From: Cellulomonas fulva
GTDB lineage: Bacteria > Actinomycetota > Actinomycetes > Actinomycetales > Cellulomonadaceae
Assembly (NCBI RefSeq): GCF_018531375.1
Contig: NZ_JAHBOH010000001.1
Span: forward strand, 992,001-1,056,000
DNA length: 64,000 nucleotides
Direction: 5' to 3'
The notes beneath the pieces are model-generated. The model was not told the DNA's origin. It did not search any database and saw only the letters and a list, made by a program, of their open reading frames with translations. The position numbers were made by a program, and so were the translations under genes. Shown piece after piece: positions 43,611-52,377 of the stretch. How positions within the stretch are numbered: the first letter of the stretch is position 1; every line of letters starts with the position of its first letter.

Positions 43611-43946
43611 TCACTCCTTGCCGGGAAGCGTCTCGATCGCGCGGGCGATCGCGCGGAAGTCGGTGGCGAGCGCGTCGGCCAGGACGTGCCCCTGCGGGCT
43701 GGTCCGGTAGAACTTGCGCGGCCGCGCCTCGTCGGTGTTCCACTCGCTGGTCAGGTGGCCCTGCTTCTCGAGGCGGCGCAGCAGCGGGTAGAGCGTGTTG
43801 GCGTCCGTGTCGAACCCCCGGCGCCCCAGCTCCTCGAGCAGGCCGTAGCCGTAGCCCGGCTCGGCGAGCAGGCGCAGGCAGGCGAGCACGACGGTGCCGC
43901 GCCGCAGCTCCTGCAGGTGCGTCTCGAGCGCTCCGGTGTCCTCCAC
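43611..43946 (-). CDS. PadR family transcriptional regulator
   Basis: A 111-residue winged-helix repressor. The core GTVVLACLRLLAEPGYGYGL, then DANTLYPLLRRLEKQGHLTS and RKFYRTSPQGHVLAD, is diagnostic. It starts with GTG 43946; a dyad-containing, more AT-rich stretch (43950-43985) just upstream may be its operator. It is transcribed with the membrane protein that follows. Confidence 0.9.
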   Translation of the reverse strand: MEDTGALETHLQELRRGTVVLACLRLLAEPGYGYGLLEELGRRGFDTDANTLYPLLRRLEKQGHLTSEWNTDEARPRKFYRTSPQGHVLADALATDFRAIARAIETLPGKE

Positions 43947-44006
43947 GCCTCACACCATACCGTGCGCCGCACACTATTGCGCAAGAGGTTGGCCGGGCCG
44001 ACGCCA

Positions 44007-44037
44007 CGACGGCCCCGTGCCGCGCACGGGGCCGTCG
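44007..44037 (-). terminator. Strong hairpin after the hydrolase pair
   Basis: A perfect 14-base-pair stem (44007-44020 with 44024-44037) with a three-base loop lies 92 bases past the stop of the hydrolase at 44129. It should end the minus-strand hydrolase transcript before padR. Confidence 0.65.
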
Positions 44038-44128
44038 CAGTGCTGCTGATGCTGGTCGTGGTGCTGGTCGTGCCGTTCGTCGTGCCGTTCGTCGTGCCGT
44101 CGCCGTCACGTCGACGACGGTCGCGACG

Positions 44129-44845
44129 TCAGCGCGTGAGGTGCTCCACCGCCTGCAGGATCACGGCGGTGACCTCGTCGGGCCGGGACACCATCACCGA
44201 GTGGGACGCCCCGGGGAGCTCGGTGACGGACACGGGCTCGGCACGCTGCGCCATGAACCGCAGTCCCGTCACCGGGATGTTCCGGTCGGCGTCCCCGAAG
44301 ACGAACCACGACGGCAGGGACCGCCAGGCCGGTGTGCCGGCGGGCTGCGCCTCGCCGAGCGCCACGTCGCGGACCGGCCGCTGCGTGACCGCCTGCACCG
44401 CTGCCGCGGCGACCGGCACGTCGGCCGCGAACTGCTGGGGGAACAGCGCGCGGTCGACGACCAGGTCGTGCGACCCGTCGCCCAGCGGGTAGGACCGGAC
44501 GGTCTCGCCCAGCGTGCTGCCGGGGAACTGCCCGGTGAGGCCGAGCACGTCCTCGCCCTCGTCGGGCGCGAAGGCCGCGACGTACACCAGGCCGACGACG
44601 CCGGGGTTGTCGACCGCCGCCTGCGTGATGACGGACCCGCCGTACGAGTGCCCGACGAGCAGCACCGGGCCGTCCACCGCCTCCGTCGCCCGGCGCACGT
44701 TCTCGGCGTCGGTCACGACGCTGCGCAGGGGGTTGGGCGTGGCGACGACCGGGACGCCCGCGCCGAGCAGCCGTTCGACGACGCCGGACCAGCTCGCCGA
44801 CTCGGCGAACGCGCCGTGCACGAGCACGACCGTGAGGGGAGCCAT
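44129..44845 (-). CDS. Alpha/beta hydrolase
   Basis: A 238-residue cytoplasmic hydrolase of the small esterase/chlorophyllase-like group. It has LVHGAFAESASW near the start, the nucleophile elbow VLLVGHSYGGSVITQAA near 69, the acid in FVFGDADRNIP and the catalytic His in LPGASHSVMVSRP. ATG 44845 has GAGGG six bases upstream; a GTG four codons earlier would overlap the preceding stop. It follows the chloroperoxidase-like hydrolase on the same strand. Confidence 0.87.
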   Translation of the reverse strand: MAPLTVVLVHGAFAESASWSGVVERLLGAGVPVVATPNPLRSVVTDAENVRRATEAVDGPVLLVGHSYGGSVITQAAVDNPGVVGLVYVAAFAPDEGEDVLGLTGQFPGSTLGETVRSYPLGDGSHDLVVDRALFPQQFAADVPVAAAAVQAVTQRPVRDVALGEAQPAGTPAWRSLPSWFVFGDADRNIPVTGLRFMAQRAEPVSVTELPGASHSVMVSRPDEVTAVILQAVEHLTR

Positions 44846-44853
44846 CGGAGCCC

Positions 44854-45675
44854 TCACCGCGCGACGAAGTCGAGGATGTCTGCGTCGAGCGCGGCGCGGA
44901 AGTCGCCGTAGATGCCGTGCGGCGCGCCCGGGTACACCTTCAGGGTGCCGTGCTTGACGATCTCGGCGGTCTTCAGGGCCGCGGCGCCGATGGGCACGAT
45001 CTGGTCGTCGTCGCCGTGGGCGATGAGGATCGGCACGTCGAGCGCCTTCAGGTCCTCGGTGAAGTCGGTCTCGGAGAACGCCTTGATGCAGTCGTACGCC
45101 GCGGCGAGGTTGACCAGCATGCCCTGCCGCCAGAAGTCGTCCTTCGCCCCCTGCGAGACCGCCGAGCCCTCACGGTTCGCGCCGAAGAAGGGCACGGACA
45201 GGTCCTGGTAGAACTGCGACGCGTCGCTCAGCACCCCGGCCCGGATCGCGTCGAACGCGTCGATGGGCGTGCCCTCGGGGTTGCTCCCGGTCAGGACCAT
45301 CAGCGGCGGGACGGCGCCCACCGTGATCACCTTGGCCACCCGCCCGACGCCGTGCTGCGCCGCGTACCGCACGACCTCGCCACCGCCGGTGGAGTGCCCG
45401 ACGACGACGAGGTCGCGCAGGTCGAGCGCCTCGACCAGCTCGGCCAGGTCGCGCGCGTAGGTGTCCATGTCGTTGCCCACGGAGGTCTTCGACGAGCGGC
45501 CGTGGCCCCGTCGGTCGTGGGCGATGGCTCGGTAGCCCGCGTCGGCCAGGAGCTTCAGCTCCACCTGCCACGCGTCGGAGCTCAGGGGCCAGCCGTGGCT
45601 GAACAGCACGGGACGTCCGGCGCCCTGCTCGGTGTAGTAGATCTCGGTGCCGTCGGAGGTCGTGATGAAGGGCAT
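44854..45675 (-). CDS. Non-heme chloroperoxidase-like alpha/beta hydrolase
   Basis: The 273-residue enzyme has the family opening MPFITTSDGTEIYYTEQGAG, HGWPLSSDAW as oxyanion loop, Ser in VVVGHSTGGGEVVRYAAQHG, Asp in IAHGDDDQIVP and His in YPGAPHGIYGDF. Such proteins act as esterases and perhydrolases. The N-terminus is fixed by the conserved MPFITT. The gene lies downstream of the large XRE/NB-ARC regulator on the same strand, with an 85-base gap, and just upstream of another hydrolase. Confidence 0.9.
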   Translation of the reverse strand: MPFITTSDGTEIYYTEQGAGRPVLFSHGWPLSSDAWQVELKLLADAGYRAIAHDRRGHGRSSKTSVGNDMDTYARDLAELVEALDLRDLVVVGHSTGGGEVVRYAAQHGVGRVAKVITVGAVPPLMVLTGSNPEGTPIDAFDAIRAGVLSDASQFYQDLSVPFFGANREGSAVSQGAKDDFWRQGMLVNLAAAYDCIKAFSETDFTEDLKALDVPILIAHGDDDQIVPIGAAALKTAEIVKHGTLKVYPGAPHGIYGDFRAALDADILDFVAR

Positions 45676-45760
45676 GAGGCCGTCCTTCGAGAGAGGGAGT
45701 GGGTCCCTCCCATCCCACCCGCCGGGCCTGCCGGCCGACCAGGAAGGAAGCACGCAGAAG

Positions 45761-48067
45761 TCACGCAGGCCGGTGGCGTCCGGGACCCTCCGGGACCAGG
45801 TCCCGCGCGGCCGCCGCACCCGCGGCGTTCCCGATCTGCTCGCGGAGCGCGACGAGCCGGCGCTGCTCGGCCAGCGCGTCCGGGAGGCGGCCGAGCGCGA
45901 CGAACGCCCGGGTGCGCGTCTCGAGGAGGTTCGACCGGACGACGGCGACGTCCGTGACGGCGAGGAGGTCCAGCGCCCTGGACGCGACCTCGACGGCCTC
46001 GTGGGAGCGGTCGAGCAGGAGCAGGCTGCGCGCGATGGCGGCCATGCTGGCGAGCCGGGTGATCCGGGCGCTCTGACTGCTGACGTGCGCGCCCGGGGCG
46101 TCGAGGGTCGCGAGCACGCTGCGCTCGTGCTGGATCGCCTCGTCGTACCGGCCCGTCCGGCTCAGGACCATCGCCGTCGCCCGGCGCGCCTGCAGGTGCC
46201 CCTCGGCGTCGCCCGCCTCCGCGAGCAGCCGGCCGGCCTCCTCGCCGTGGCGCAGGGCCTCGTCGTACCGCTCCAGGCGCCAGCACGCCCAGAAGGCGTA
46301 CAGCGCGGCCCAGCCCTGCTGCCGGACGTCGCCCGCGCGCCGCGCGACGGCGGCCGCCTCGTCGGCGAGCGCGAGCCCGTGCTCCGGACGCAGGCGCGTG
46401 TGCGTCTCGGCCCACGCGAGGTACCCGAGCTGGGTAGCGAGCGCGCTGTCGTCGCCCAGCGCGCGGGCGGCCTGCACGCCCAGCGCGAAGACCTCGTGCC
46501 AGTGCCCCCAGTGGGCCCACAGGTCGGAGAACCAGTGCAGCGACTCGGCCACGTCGACGACGAGCCTGTGCTCGCCGACCGCCGACGAGTCCTGCAGCGC
46601 GACCAGCCAGTGCTCGGCCTCGTCGTGCAGCCAGGACCGCGCCTGCTCCAGGGTCGTCAGCGCGACGAGGCGGTCGGGTACGGCGGGTGCGGTCTCGTAG
46701 CCGGGCTCGAACCAGCGCCCCGCCAGGATCGTGACGCCGAGCAGCCACCGTCGCAGGTCGATCTCCACCGCGACCCGGTCCTCGACCGGCTCCTCGTCGT
46801 GCAGCCGACCCCGCGCGAAGAGCCGCAGGAGGTCGTGCAGGTGGTAGCGGCCCCGCGCGGCCGGCTGGACGAGCCCGAGGTCGACCAGCCCGTCGAGGAC
46901 CTCCTCGGCGCGCGCCAGGTCCGTGGGCGTGAGGCGCGCCGCGAGCGGCTCGCTGAACGTGCCGCCGCGCAGGTGCGCGAGCCGACGGAACGCGCGCCGG
47001 CCCTCGTCGGAGAGCCGGTCGTAGGAGAGCGCGATCGTCGCGCGGATCTCGAGGTCGCCGGCGCGCAGGCCGTCGATGCGACGCTCCTCCACGTCCAGCC
47101 GGGCGGCGAGGTCGTCCACCGTCCAGCCGTGCCGGCTCGCCACGCGGTTGCCGGCGATGCGCAGCGCGAGCGGGACGTGGCCGCACAGCCCGGCGAGGCG
47201 CTCGAGGTCCTGGTCGGCGCGCTGGGACGCGGGGACGATGGCGCCCAGCATCGCGAGCGAGTCCGCGGCCGGGAGCTGGTCGAGAGCGACGCGCAGCACG
47301 TCCTCGAGCCCGGCGAGCGTCCCGCGGCTCGTGACCAGGACGGCCGCGGGACCGGTCGCCGGGATCGCCGCCCGGACCTGGTCCTCGGTCGCGGCGTTGT
47401 CGAGCACGACGAGCACGCGCCGGCCGCCCAGGACGCGCTGCCAGGTCGCGGCCGCCGCCTCGCGCGGGACCGCGCCGGCCTGCGGCTCGACCGCGTGGAC
47501 CAGGCCGTTGACCACCGCCGCCGCGTCCATCGGCCGGGTGGTGTACCCACGCAGGTCGACGAAGTGGACCTCGTCGAACCCGCCCGCCTCGGCGGCGGCC
47601 AGCTCGGTCGCGACCGTGACCGCGAGGGCCGTCTTGCCGAAGCCGGGTGGCCCGCTGACCACGACGACCGGCGACGAGCCGGCGGCCGTCCCCGACGCGA
47701 GGTGCGCCGCGACCAGCTCGCGCTCGCGGCCGCGCCCGGTGAAGTCCGCCACCGCGCGCGGCAGGGCCACAGGGACGGACGTCGGAGGGTTGGAGGTGGG
47801 AGTACCGGACGTGGGAGGGCCGGACGTGCCGCCGCGGACCCGGCCGGCGCGCGCCGCGGAGAGCACCGCCGTGCGGTCGTCGGGGGAGAGGTCGAGGGCG
47901 TCGCACAGGAGCTCCACGGTGCGCCGCTGCGGTCCGGTGCTGACGCCCCGCTCGATGTCGCTGATGGTGCGCGCGCTGACCGTCGAGAGCTCCGCGAGAC
48001 GCTCCAGCGTGAGGTCGCGGGACGTCCGGAGGTGCCGGAGGGCCGCGCCCAAGGAGTCGTCCCGCAC
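45761..48067 (-). CDS. XRE/NB-ARC/TPR (STAND-type) transcriptional regulator
   Basis: The 768-residue protein begins with an XRE helix-turn-helix (about 6-62: LGAALRHLRTSRDLTLERLA). It continues with an NB-ARC ATPase (about 100-400) with P-loop VSGPPGFGKTALA and VLVVLDNAATEDQV, a winged-helix linker, and TPR-like helices (about 540-760). This layout matches AfsR-like signal-transduction ATPases lacking the SARP domain. GTG 48067 precedes the first helix of the HTH; the open frame upstream has no conserved sequence. It may control the downstream hydrolases. Confidence 0.88.
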   Translation of the reverse strand: MRDDSLGAALRHLRTSRDLTLERLAELSTVSARTISDIERGVSTGPQRRTVELLCDALDLSPDDRTAVLSAARAGRVRGGTSGPPTSGTPTSNPPTSVPVALPRAVADFTGRGRERELVAAHLASGTAAGSSPVVVVSGPPGFGKTALAVTVATELAAAEAGGFDEVHFVDLRGYTTRPMDAAAVVNGLVHAVEPQAGAVPREAAAATWQRVLGGRRVLVVLDNAATEDQVRAAIPATGPAAVLVTSRGTLAGLEDVLRVALDQLPAADSLAMLGAIVPASQRADQDLERLAGLCGHVPLALRIAGNRVASRHGWTVDDLAARLDVEERRIDGLRAGDLEIRATIALSYDRLSDEGRRAFRRLAHLRGGTFSEPLAARLTPTDLARAEEVLDGLVDLGLVQPAARGRYHLHDLLRLFARGRLHDEEPVEDRVAVEIDLRRWLLGVTILAGRWFEPGYETAPAVPDRLVALTTLEQARSWLHDEAEHWLVALQDSSAVGEHRLVVDVAESLHWFSDLWAHWGHWHEVFALGVQAARALGDDSALATQLGYLAWAETHTRLRPEHGLALADEAAAVARRAGDVRQQGWAALYAFWACWRLERYDEALRHGEEAGRLLAEAGDAEGHLQARRATAMVLSRTGRYDEAIQHERSVLATLDAPGAHVSSQSARITRLASMAAIARSLLLLDRSHEAVEVASRALDLLAVTDVAVVRSNLLETRTRAFVALGRLPDALAEQRRLVALREQIGNAAGAAAARDLVPEGPGRHRPA

Positions 48068-48152
48068 TGCCCGTCCGCCCCTCGAACCCGTCCCACCCGG
48101 TCGCCACTGTCGCGCCGTCCCGGCGCCCGCTGGCGGCAGGGTAACCAGGCCG

Positions 48153-48614
48153 TCAGGGCCGGCCGGTCTCCGTCTCGTCGACGGCCTCCCCGTAGAGGTC
48201 GACGAAGCGGCCGAGCAGCTCGAGCAGGTGCGCGGCGTCGTCGGGGCCCAGCCGGTCGAGCACGACACGGAACTGCCCGAGCGCGTACGCGGTGTCCTCC
48301 TCGAGCTGCGCGCGTCCCGCGGGCGTGGGCTCGAAGAGGAACGCGCTCCCGGGTGCGCGGGACTTGCGCACGTGCCCCGCCTTCACCGCCGCGTTGACCT
48401 GCCGGTTGACGGTGGACTGCTCCAGGTGCAGCCGCTCGGCGATCTCCCGGAGCGTGCGCGGCTCGCCCTCGGTCAGCAGCCACAGGAGGCGGAGCTCGGC
48501 GGTGCCGAGGGTCGAGCGCGCCTCCCACGTCCGCCGCTGCCGCTCGAGGCGGTGGACGAGGCTCGCCAGGTGGAGCTCACGGGTCAGGGTGGTGCGGCTC
48601 GGCGTCGACGGCAC
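48153..48614 (-). CDS. MarR family transcriptional repressor
   Basis: A 153-residue winged-helix regulator with ELRLLWLLTEGEPRTLREIA, EQSTVNRQVNAAVKAGHVRK and a helical dimer end. GTG 48614 has GAGGAG eight bases before it. It is divergent from an MFS exporter, with two inverted repeats in the 82-base gap, the usual layout for a repressor of drug efflux that also represses itself. Confidence 0.9.
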   Translation of the reverse strand: MPSTPSRTTLTRELHLASLVHRLERQRRTWEARSTLGTAELRLLWLLTEGEPRTLREIAERLHLEQSTVNRQVNAAVKAGHVRKSRAPGSAFLFEPTPAGRAQLEEDTAYALGQFRVVLDRLGPDDAAHLLELLGRFVDLYGEAVDETETGRP

Positions 48615-48643
48615 GGTGCTGCTCCTCGCTTGACTTCTCTCGT

Positions 48644-48662
48644 TGTGTAAGTAGCATACACA
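48644..48662. promoter_or_regulatory. MarR operator 1
   Basis: TGTGTA at 48644-48649 and TACACA at 48657-48662 form a perfect 6-bp inverted repeat with seven bases between, in the marR/MFS gap. Confidence 0.65.
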
Positions 48663-48666
48663 CCCG

Positions 48667-48683
48667 TTGTGCAATCTACACAA
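48667..48683. promoter_or_regulatory. MarR operator 2
   Basis: TTGTGCAATCTACACAA has perfect TTGTG/CACAA arms and shares the TTGTGTA half site with operator 1, four bases away. It lies 14 bases before the MFS start codon. Confidence 0.65.
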
Positions 48684-48696
48684 GACGGGGACGACG

Positions 48697-50148
48697 ATGA
48701 CGGAACACTCTGCGGGACATCCTCCCGCCCGGCACGCGGGGCTCATCATCGCGGTGCTCGCGTTCGGCAGCCTGTGCGCGGCCCTCATGCAGTCGCTGGT
48801 CATCCCGATCCAGGGTGAGCTCCCGACGCTGCTCGGCACCTCCGCCGCCAACGCGTCCTGGGTCGTCACCGCGACCCTGCTGGGTGCGGCGGTCGCGATG
48901 CCCGTCACGGGCCGTCTGGCGGACATCGTCGGCAAGAAGCCGGTGCTCGTCGTCTCGGCGGCGATCCTGCTGGCCGGGTCCCTGGTCTGCGCGGTGTCGA
49001 GCAGCTTCCCGCTGGTCCTGACGGGACGTGTGCTGCAGGGCATGGCCATGGGCTTCATCCCGGTCGCGATCTCGCTCGCCAAGGAGGTCGCGCCGCCGCA
49101 CCTGACCAACACCGCGGTCGCCGGCATCAGCGCGACGCTCGGCGTCGGCGGCGCGCTCGGCCTGCCCCTCGCGGCGTGGATCGCGCAGGACTTCGACTGG
49201 CACACGCTGTTCTGGCTGTCCGCCGTGCTGGCGGCCCTCATCCTCGTCGGGACCGCGACCCTGCTGCCGCACGTGCGCGACGAGCATCCGGCACGCCTCG
49301 ACGTCGTGGGCGCGGTCGGCCTCGCGGTCGGCCTCGTCGCCGTGCTCGTGGGCGTCTCCAAGGGCAACGAGTGGGGCTGGAGCTCGTTCGCGACGCTCGG
49401 CCTGCTCGTCGGCGGGGTCCTGGTGCTGCTCGCGTGGGGCGCGTTCGAGCTGCGGCACGACGAGCCGCTCGTCGACCTGCGCACCACGGCCCGGCGCCCG
49501 GTGCTCATGACCAACCTCGCCGCGCTGCTGATCGGCTTCGGGATGATGGCGCAGTCGATCGTCGTGCCCCAGCTCCTCGAGATGCCGAGCGAGACCGGGT
49601 TCGGCCTGGGTCAGACGATCCTGCAGGCCGGCCTGTGGATGGCGCCCGCGGGCATCGTCATGATGCTCTTCGCGCCCGTCTCGAGCCGGTTGCTCACGAC
49701 GATCGGCGGTCGCCGGACGCTCTCGCTCGGCGCCGTCGTGATCGGCGTCGGCTACATCGTCGCGGTGTTCCTCACGAGCGCTCCCTGGCAGCTCATGCTC
49801 GCCACGTGCGTGGCGTCGGCGGGCGTCGGGATCGGGTACGCCGCGATGCCCAGCCTGATCCTCGAGAACGTCCCCGCGAGCGAGGCCGCGTCGAGCGTCG
49901 GCGTCAACGCGCTCATGCGCTCGATGGGCACCACCGTCGCCGGTGCGGTGATGGCCGTGGTGCTCACGAGCCGGACCGTGCCCCTGGCGCCCGGGATCGA
50001 GATCCCGGCGGAGGGCGCGTTCCGCATGTGCTTCGTCATCGGTGCGGGCGCGGCCTTCGCGGGCGCCCTCGTCGCGCTGCTGGTGCCGCGCCGGGCCGCC
50101 GCGCGCGACGACCGCCCGGCCGACGAGCTCGAGGCGACCACGGTCTGA
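48697..50148 (+). CDS. DHA2-type MFS transporter
   Basis: A 483-residue exporter with about 14 membrane helices. Features include the first helix region FGSLCAALMQSLVIPIQGEL, motif A GRLADIVGKKPVLVVS and GISATLGVGGALGLPLAAWI as the motif C analogue. ATG 48697 is taken; an ATG ten codons upstream would lie inside the operator. It is controlled by the divergent MarR regulator. The substrate is unknown. Confidence 0.92.
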   Translation: MTEHSAGHPPARHAGLIIAVLAFGSLCAALMQSLVIPIQGELPTLLGTSAANASWVVTATLLGAAVAMPVTGRLADIVGKKPVLVVSAAILLAGSLVCAVSSSFPLVLTGRVLQGMAMGFIPVAISLAKEVAPPHLTNTAVAGISATLGVGGALGLPLAAWIAQDFDWHTLFWLSAVLAALILVGTATLLPHVRDEHPARLDVVGAVGLAVGLVAVLVGVSKGNEWGWSSFATLGLLVGGVLVLLAWGAFELRHDEPLVDLRTTARRPVLMTNLAALLIGFGMMAQSIVVPQLLEMPSETGFGLGQTILQAGLWMAPAGIVMMLFAPVSSRLLTTIGGRRTLSLGAVVIGVGYIVAVFLTSAPWQLMLATCVASAGVGIGYAAMPSLILENVPASEAASSVGVNALMRSMGTTVAGAVMAVVLTSRTVPLAPGIEIPAEGAFRMCFVIGAGAAFAGALVALLVPRRAAARDDRPADELEATTV

Positions 50149-50195
50149 CCGCTGCCAGCATGAGCGGCTGCCGGCGCTCGGCCTGCGGCTCCCTC

Positions 50196-50259
50196 CTCGA
50201 CGGGACGCTCGTGGCGAAGGCCCACGGGCGTCCCGTCGAGCGCGGTCGGTTGCCGACCG
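50196..50259. terminator. Two hairpins between the MFS genes
   Basis: A perfect 13-base-pair stem (50196-50208 with 50228-50240) with a 19-base loop is followed at once by a 7-base-pair stem (50243-50249 with 50253-50259) with loop TTG. They separate the two transporters and may end the first transcript or act in the leader of the second. Confidence 0.5.
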
Positions 50260-50337
50260 ACGGGAGCCGCACGACGATGAGCGCAGGCGCCGACCCGCCG
50301 GGCCGACGAGGACGCGATCACGACAGTCGGGGGCGAC

Positions 50338-52335
50338 GTGGCGTCGACCAGCACCGAGGACCCGCAGCAGCAGCTCGACCAGAGGAAGGTGTGGGCCGTC
50401 TTCGCGGGGCTCATGCTCGCGATGCTCCTCGCCGCGCTGGACCAGACGATCGTCGCGACCGCGCTGCCGACGATCGTGCAGGACCTCGGCGGCGCCGAGC
50501 ACCTGTCGTGGGTCGTGACCGCCTACATGCTCGCGTCGACGGCGACGACCCCGCTGTGGGGCAAGCTCGGCGACCTCTACGGCCGCAAGATCCTGTTCAT
50601 CACGTGCATCGTGCTGTTCCTGGCCGGCTCGGCGCTCGCGGGCACGTCCGAGACCATGGCCCAGCTCATCGCCTGGCGCGCGCTCCAGGGCATCGGCGGC
50701 GGCGGGATCATGGTGCTGGCGCAGGCGATCATCGGGGACGTCGTCCCGCCGCGGGACCGCGGCCGCTACCAGGGTCTCTTCGGCGCGGTGTTCGGGATCT
50801 CGAGCGTGGCCGGCCCGCTGCTCGGCGGGTTCTTCGTCGACACGCTCTCCTGGCAGTGGGTGTTCTACGTCAACCTGCCGATCGGGGCCGTCGCGCTCGT
50901 CGTCGTCGCCGCGGTCCTGCCGCGCAGCAACGTGCGGGTCAAGCCGACGATCGACTACGCGGGGATCATGCTGCTCGCCGCGATCTCCACCGCGATCGTC
51001 CTGGTCACGAGCCTCGGCGGGACCACGTGGGAGTGGAGCGGGCCCCAGGTGATCGGGCTGCTCGTGGCCGCGGCCATCGGGATCGTCGCGTTCGTGGTCG
51101 TGGAGAAGCGGGCGGCGGAGCCGGTGCTGCCGCTGCGGCTGTTCGGGGTGCGGGTGTTCACGATGGCCGCCCTCGTCGGGTTCGTCGTCGGCTTCGCCAT
51201 GTTCGGGGCAATCACGTTCCTGCCGATGTACCTGCAGACGGTCCAGGGCGCGTCGCCGACGCAGTCGGGGCTGCAGATGCTGCCCATGATGGTCGGCATG
51301 CTGCTGACGTCGATCGGCAGCGGGCAGCTCATCAGCCGCACCGGGCGCTACCGGGTGTACCCGATCGTCGGGACCGCGCTCACCTCGGTCGGGCTCTACC
51401 TGCTGTCGACGATGGGGCGCGAGACCACCGCGCTCGAGTCCGGCATCGGGATGTTCGTGCTCGGCGCCGGGCTGGGGATGGTCACCCAGGTCCTGGTCCT
51501 CGCGGTGCAGAACGCGGTCGACTACCGCGACCTGGGCACCGCGACCTCGGGTGCCACCTTCTTCCGGACCATCGGCAGCGCGGTCGGCGTGGCGCTGTTC
51601 GGCACGATCTTCGCCAACAACCTCAACAGCCGGCTCGCGGAGGACGTGCCCGCGGGCGCGACCGGCGCGTGCTCGGCACCCGCGCTCGCGGCCTCGTCGG
51701 CGGGGCTCGACCAGTGCTCGCCCGAGGTCCAGGACTGGTTCCTCGACGCGTTCACGCACGCCATCCACCTGGTGTTCCTGTGGGCGGTGCCGGTGGCCGT
51801 GCTCGCGTTCGCGCTGACCTGGTTCATCCCGGAGCTGCGCCTGCGCACGGTCGCGTCCACACCGGAGCCGGGAGCGGCCGCCGGCATGCCGGTGTCCCGC
51901 ACGTCGCTCGAGGAGCTGCGCCTCCTGCTGTGGCGCGAGGTCGGCCGGCTGGACCCGTTGAAGGCCTACGCGATCCTCACCGAGGACCTCGACATCGACC
52001 TGAGCCCGGGCGAGACCTGGATGGTCGGCCGCGTGTCGATCGACGGCACGCGGACGGTCGCCTCGATGGCCGAGCGCTCCGGGCGCGACGAGGTCGTCGT
52101 CGATCGCGTCGCGCGCTCGCTCGCGGCCCGGGGACTCGTCGTGCTCGAGGAAGGGCGCGTGACCGTCACCCCGGCCGGGGAGGCGGTCGCCGACGAGGTG
52201 CGCGAGAACGAGCGCCGGCGCCTGCGCGCGCTCATCGACGAGTGGCCCGGCGCGGACGAGCTCGAGGTCCGCGAGCTCGTCGAGGACCTCACCGCGCGCC
52301 TGCTCACCGACCAGGCGCTCCCCGCACGCGCGTGA
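50338..52335 (+). CDS. DHA2-type MFS transporter fused to a MarR-like winged helix
   Basis: The 665-residue protein has 14 predicted membrane helices (about 18-500) with LAALDQTIVATALPTIVQDL, motif A GKLGDLYGRKILF and the motif C-like GAVFGISSVAGPLLGG. A soluble C-terminal domain (about 525-655) of winged-helix type follows (SMAERSGRDEVVVDRVARSL, then RGLVVLEEGRVTVTPAGEAV). The MarR-like part could be a fused regulator or a degenerate accessory domain. GTG 50338 has GGGGG before it. It is followed by a strong hairpin and the convergent fasciclin gene. Confidence 0.9.
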   Translation: MASTSTEDPQQQLDQRKVWAVFAGLMLAMLLAALDQTIVATALPTIVQDLGGAEHLSWVVTAYMLASTATTPLWGKLGDLYGRKILFITCIVLFLAGSALAGTSETMAQLIAWRALQGIGGGGIMVLAQAIIGDVVPPRDRGRYQGLFGAVFGISSVAGPLLGGFFVDTLSWQWVFYVNLPIGAVALVVVAAVLPRSNVRVKPTIDYAGIMLLAAISTAIVLVTSLGGTTWEWSGPQVIGLLVAAAIGIVAFVVVEKRAAEPVLPLRLFGVRVFTMAALVGFVVGFAMFGAITFLPMYLQTVQGASPTQSGLQMLPMMVGMLLTSIGSGQLISRTGRYRVYPIVGTALTSVGLYLLSTMGRETTALESGIGMFVLGAGLGMVTQVLVLAVQNAVDYRDLGTATSGATFFRTIGSAVGVALFGTIFANNLNSRLAEDVPAGATGACSAPALAASSAGLDQCSPEVQDWFLDAFTHAIHLVFLWAVPVAVLAFALTWFIPELRLRTVASTPEPGAAAGMPVSRTSLEELRLLLWREVGRLDPLKAYAILTEDLDIDLSPGETWMVGRVSIDGTRTVASMAERSGRDEVVVDRVARSLAARGLVVLEEGRVTVTPAGEAVADEVRENERRRLRALIDEWPGADELEVRELVEDLTARLLTDQALPARA

Positions 52336-52361
52336 GCGGGACCGGCTGACGCCGGTCCCGC
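52336..52361. terminator. Hairpin after the MFS fusion gene
   Basis: A perfect 11-base-pair stem (52336-52346 with 52351-52361) with a four-base loop begins directly after the stop codon and lies between two convergent genes. Confidence 0.75.
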
Positions 52362-52377
52362 CCACGGACGCGCGCGC

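Noticed and set aside
43989-44128. Hydrophobic Val/Leu-rich plus-strand reading with a 12-base repeat (GTGCCGTTCGTC)
   Set aside because: It overlaps the strong hairpin at 44007-44037, has no plausible start, and the hydrophobicity arises from the short repeat.
48676-52365. 1229-codon minus-strand open frame
   Set aside because: It is antisense to two clear MFS transporters; its composition (Arg, Asp, His-rich) is typical of a shadow frame.
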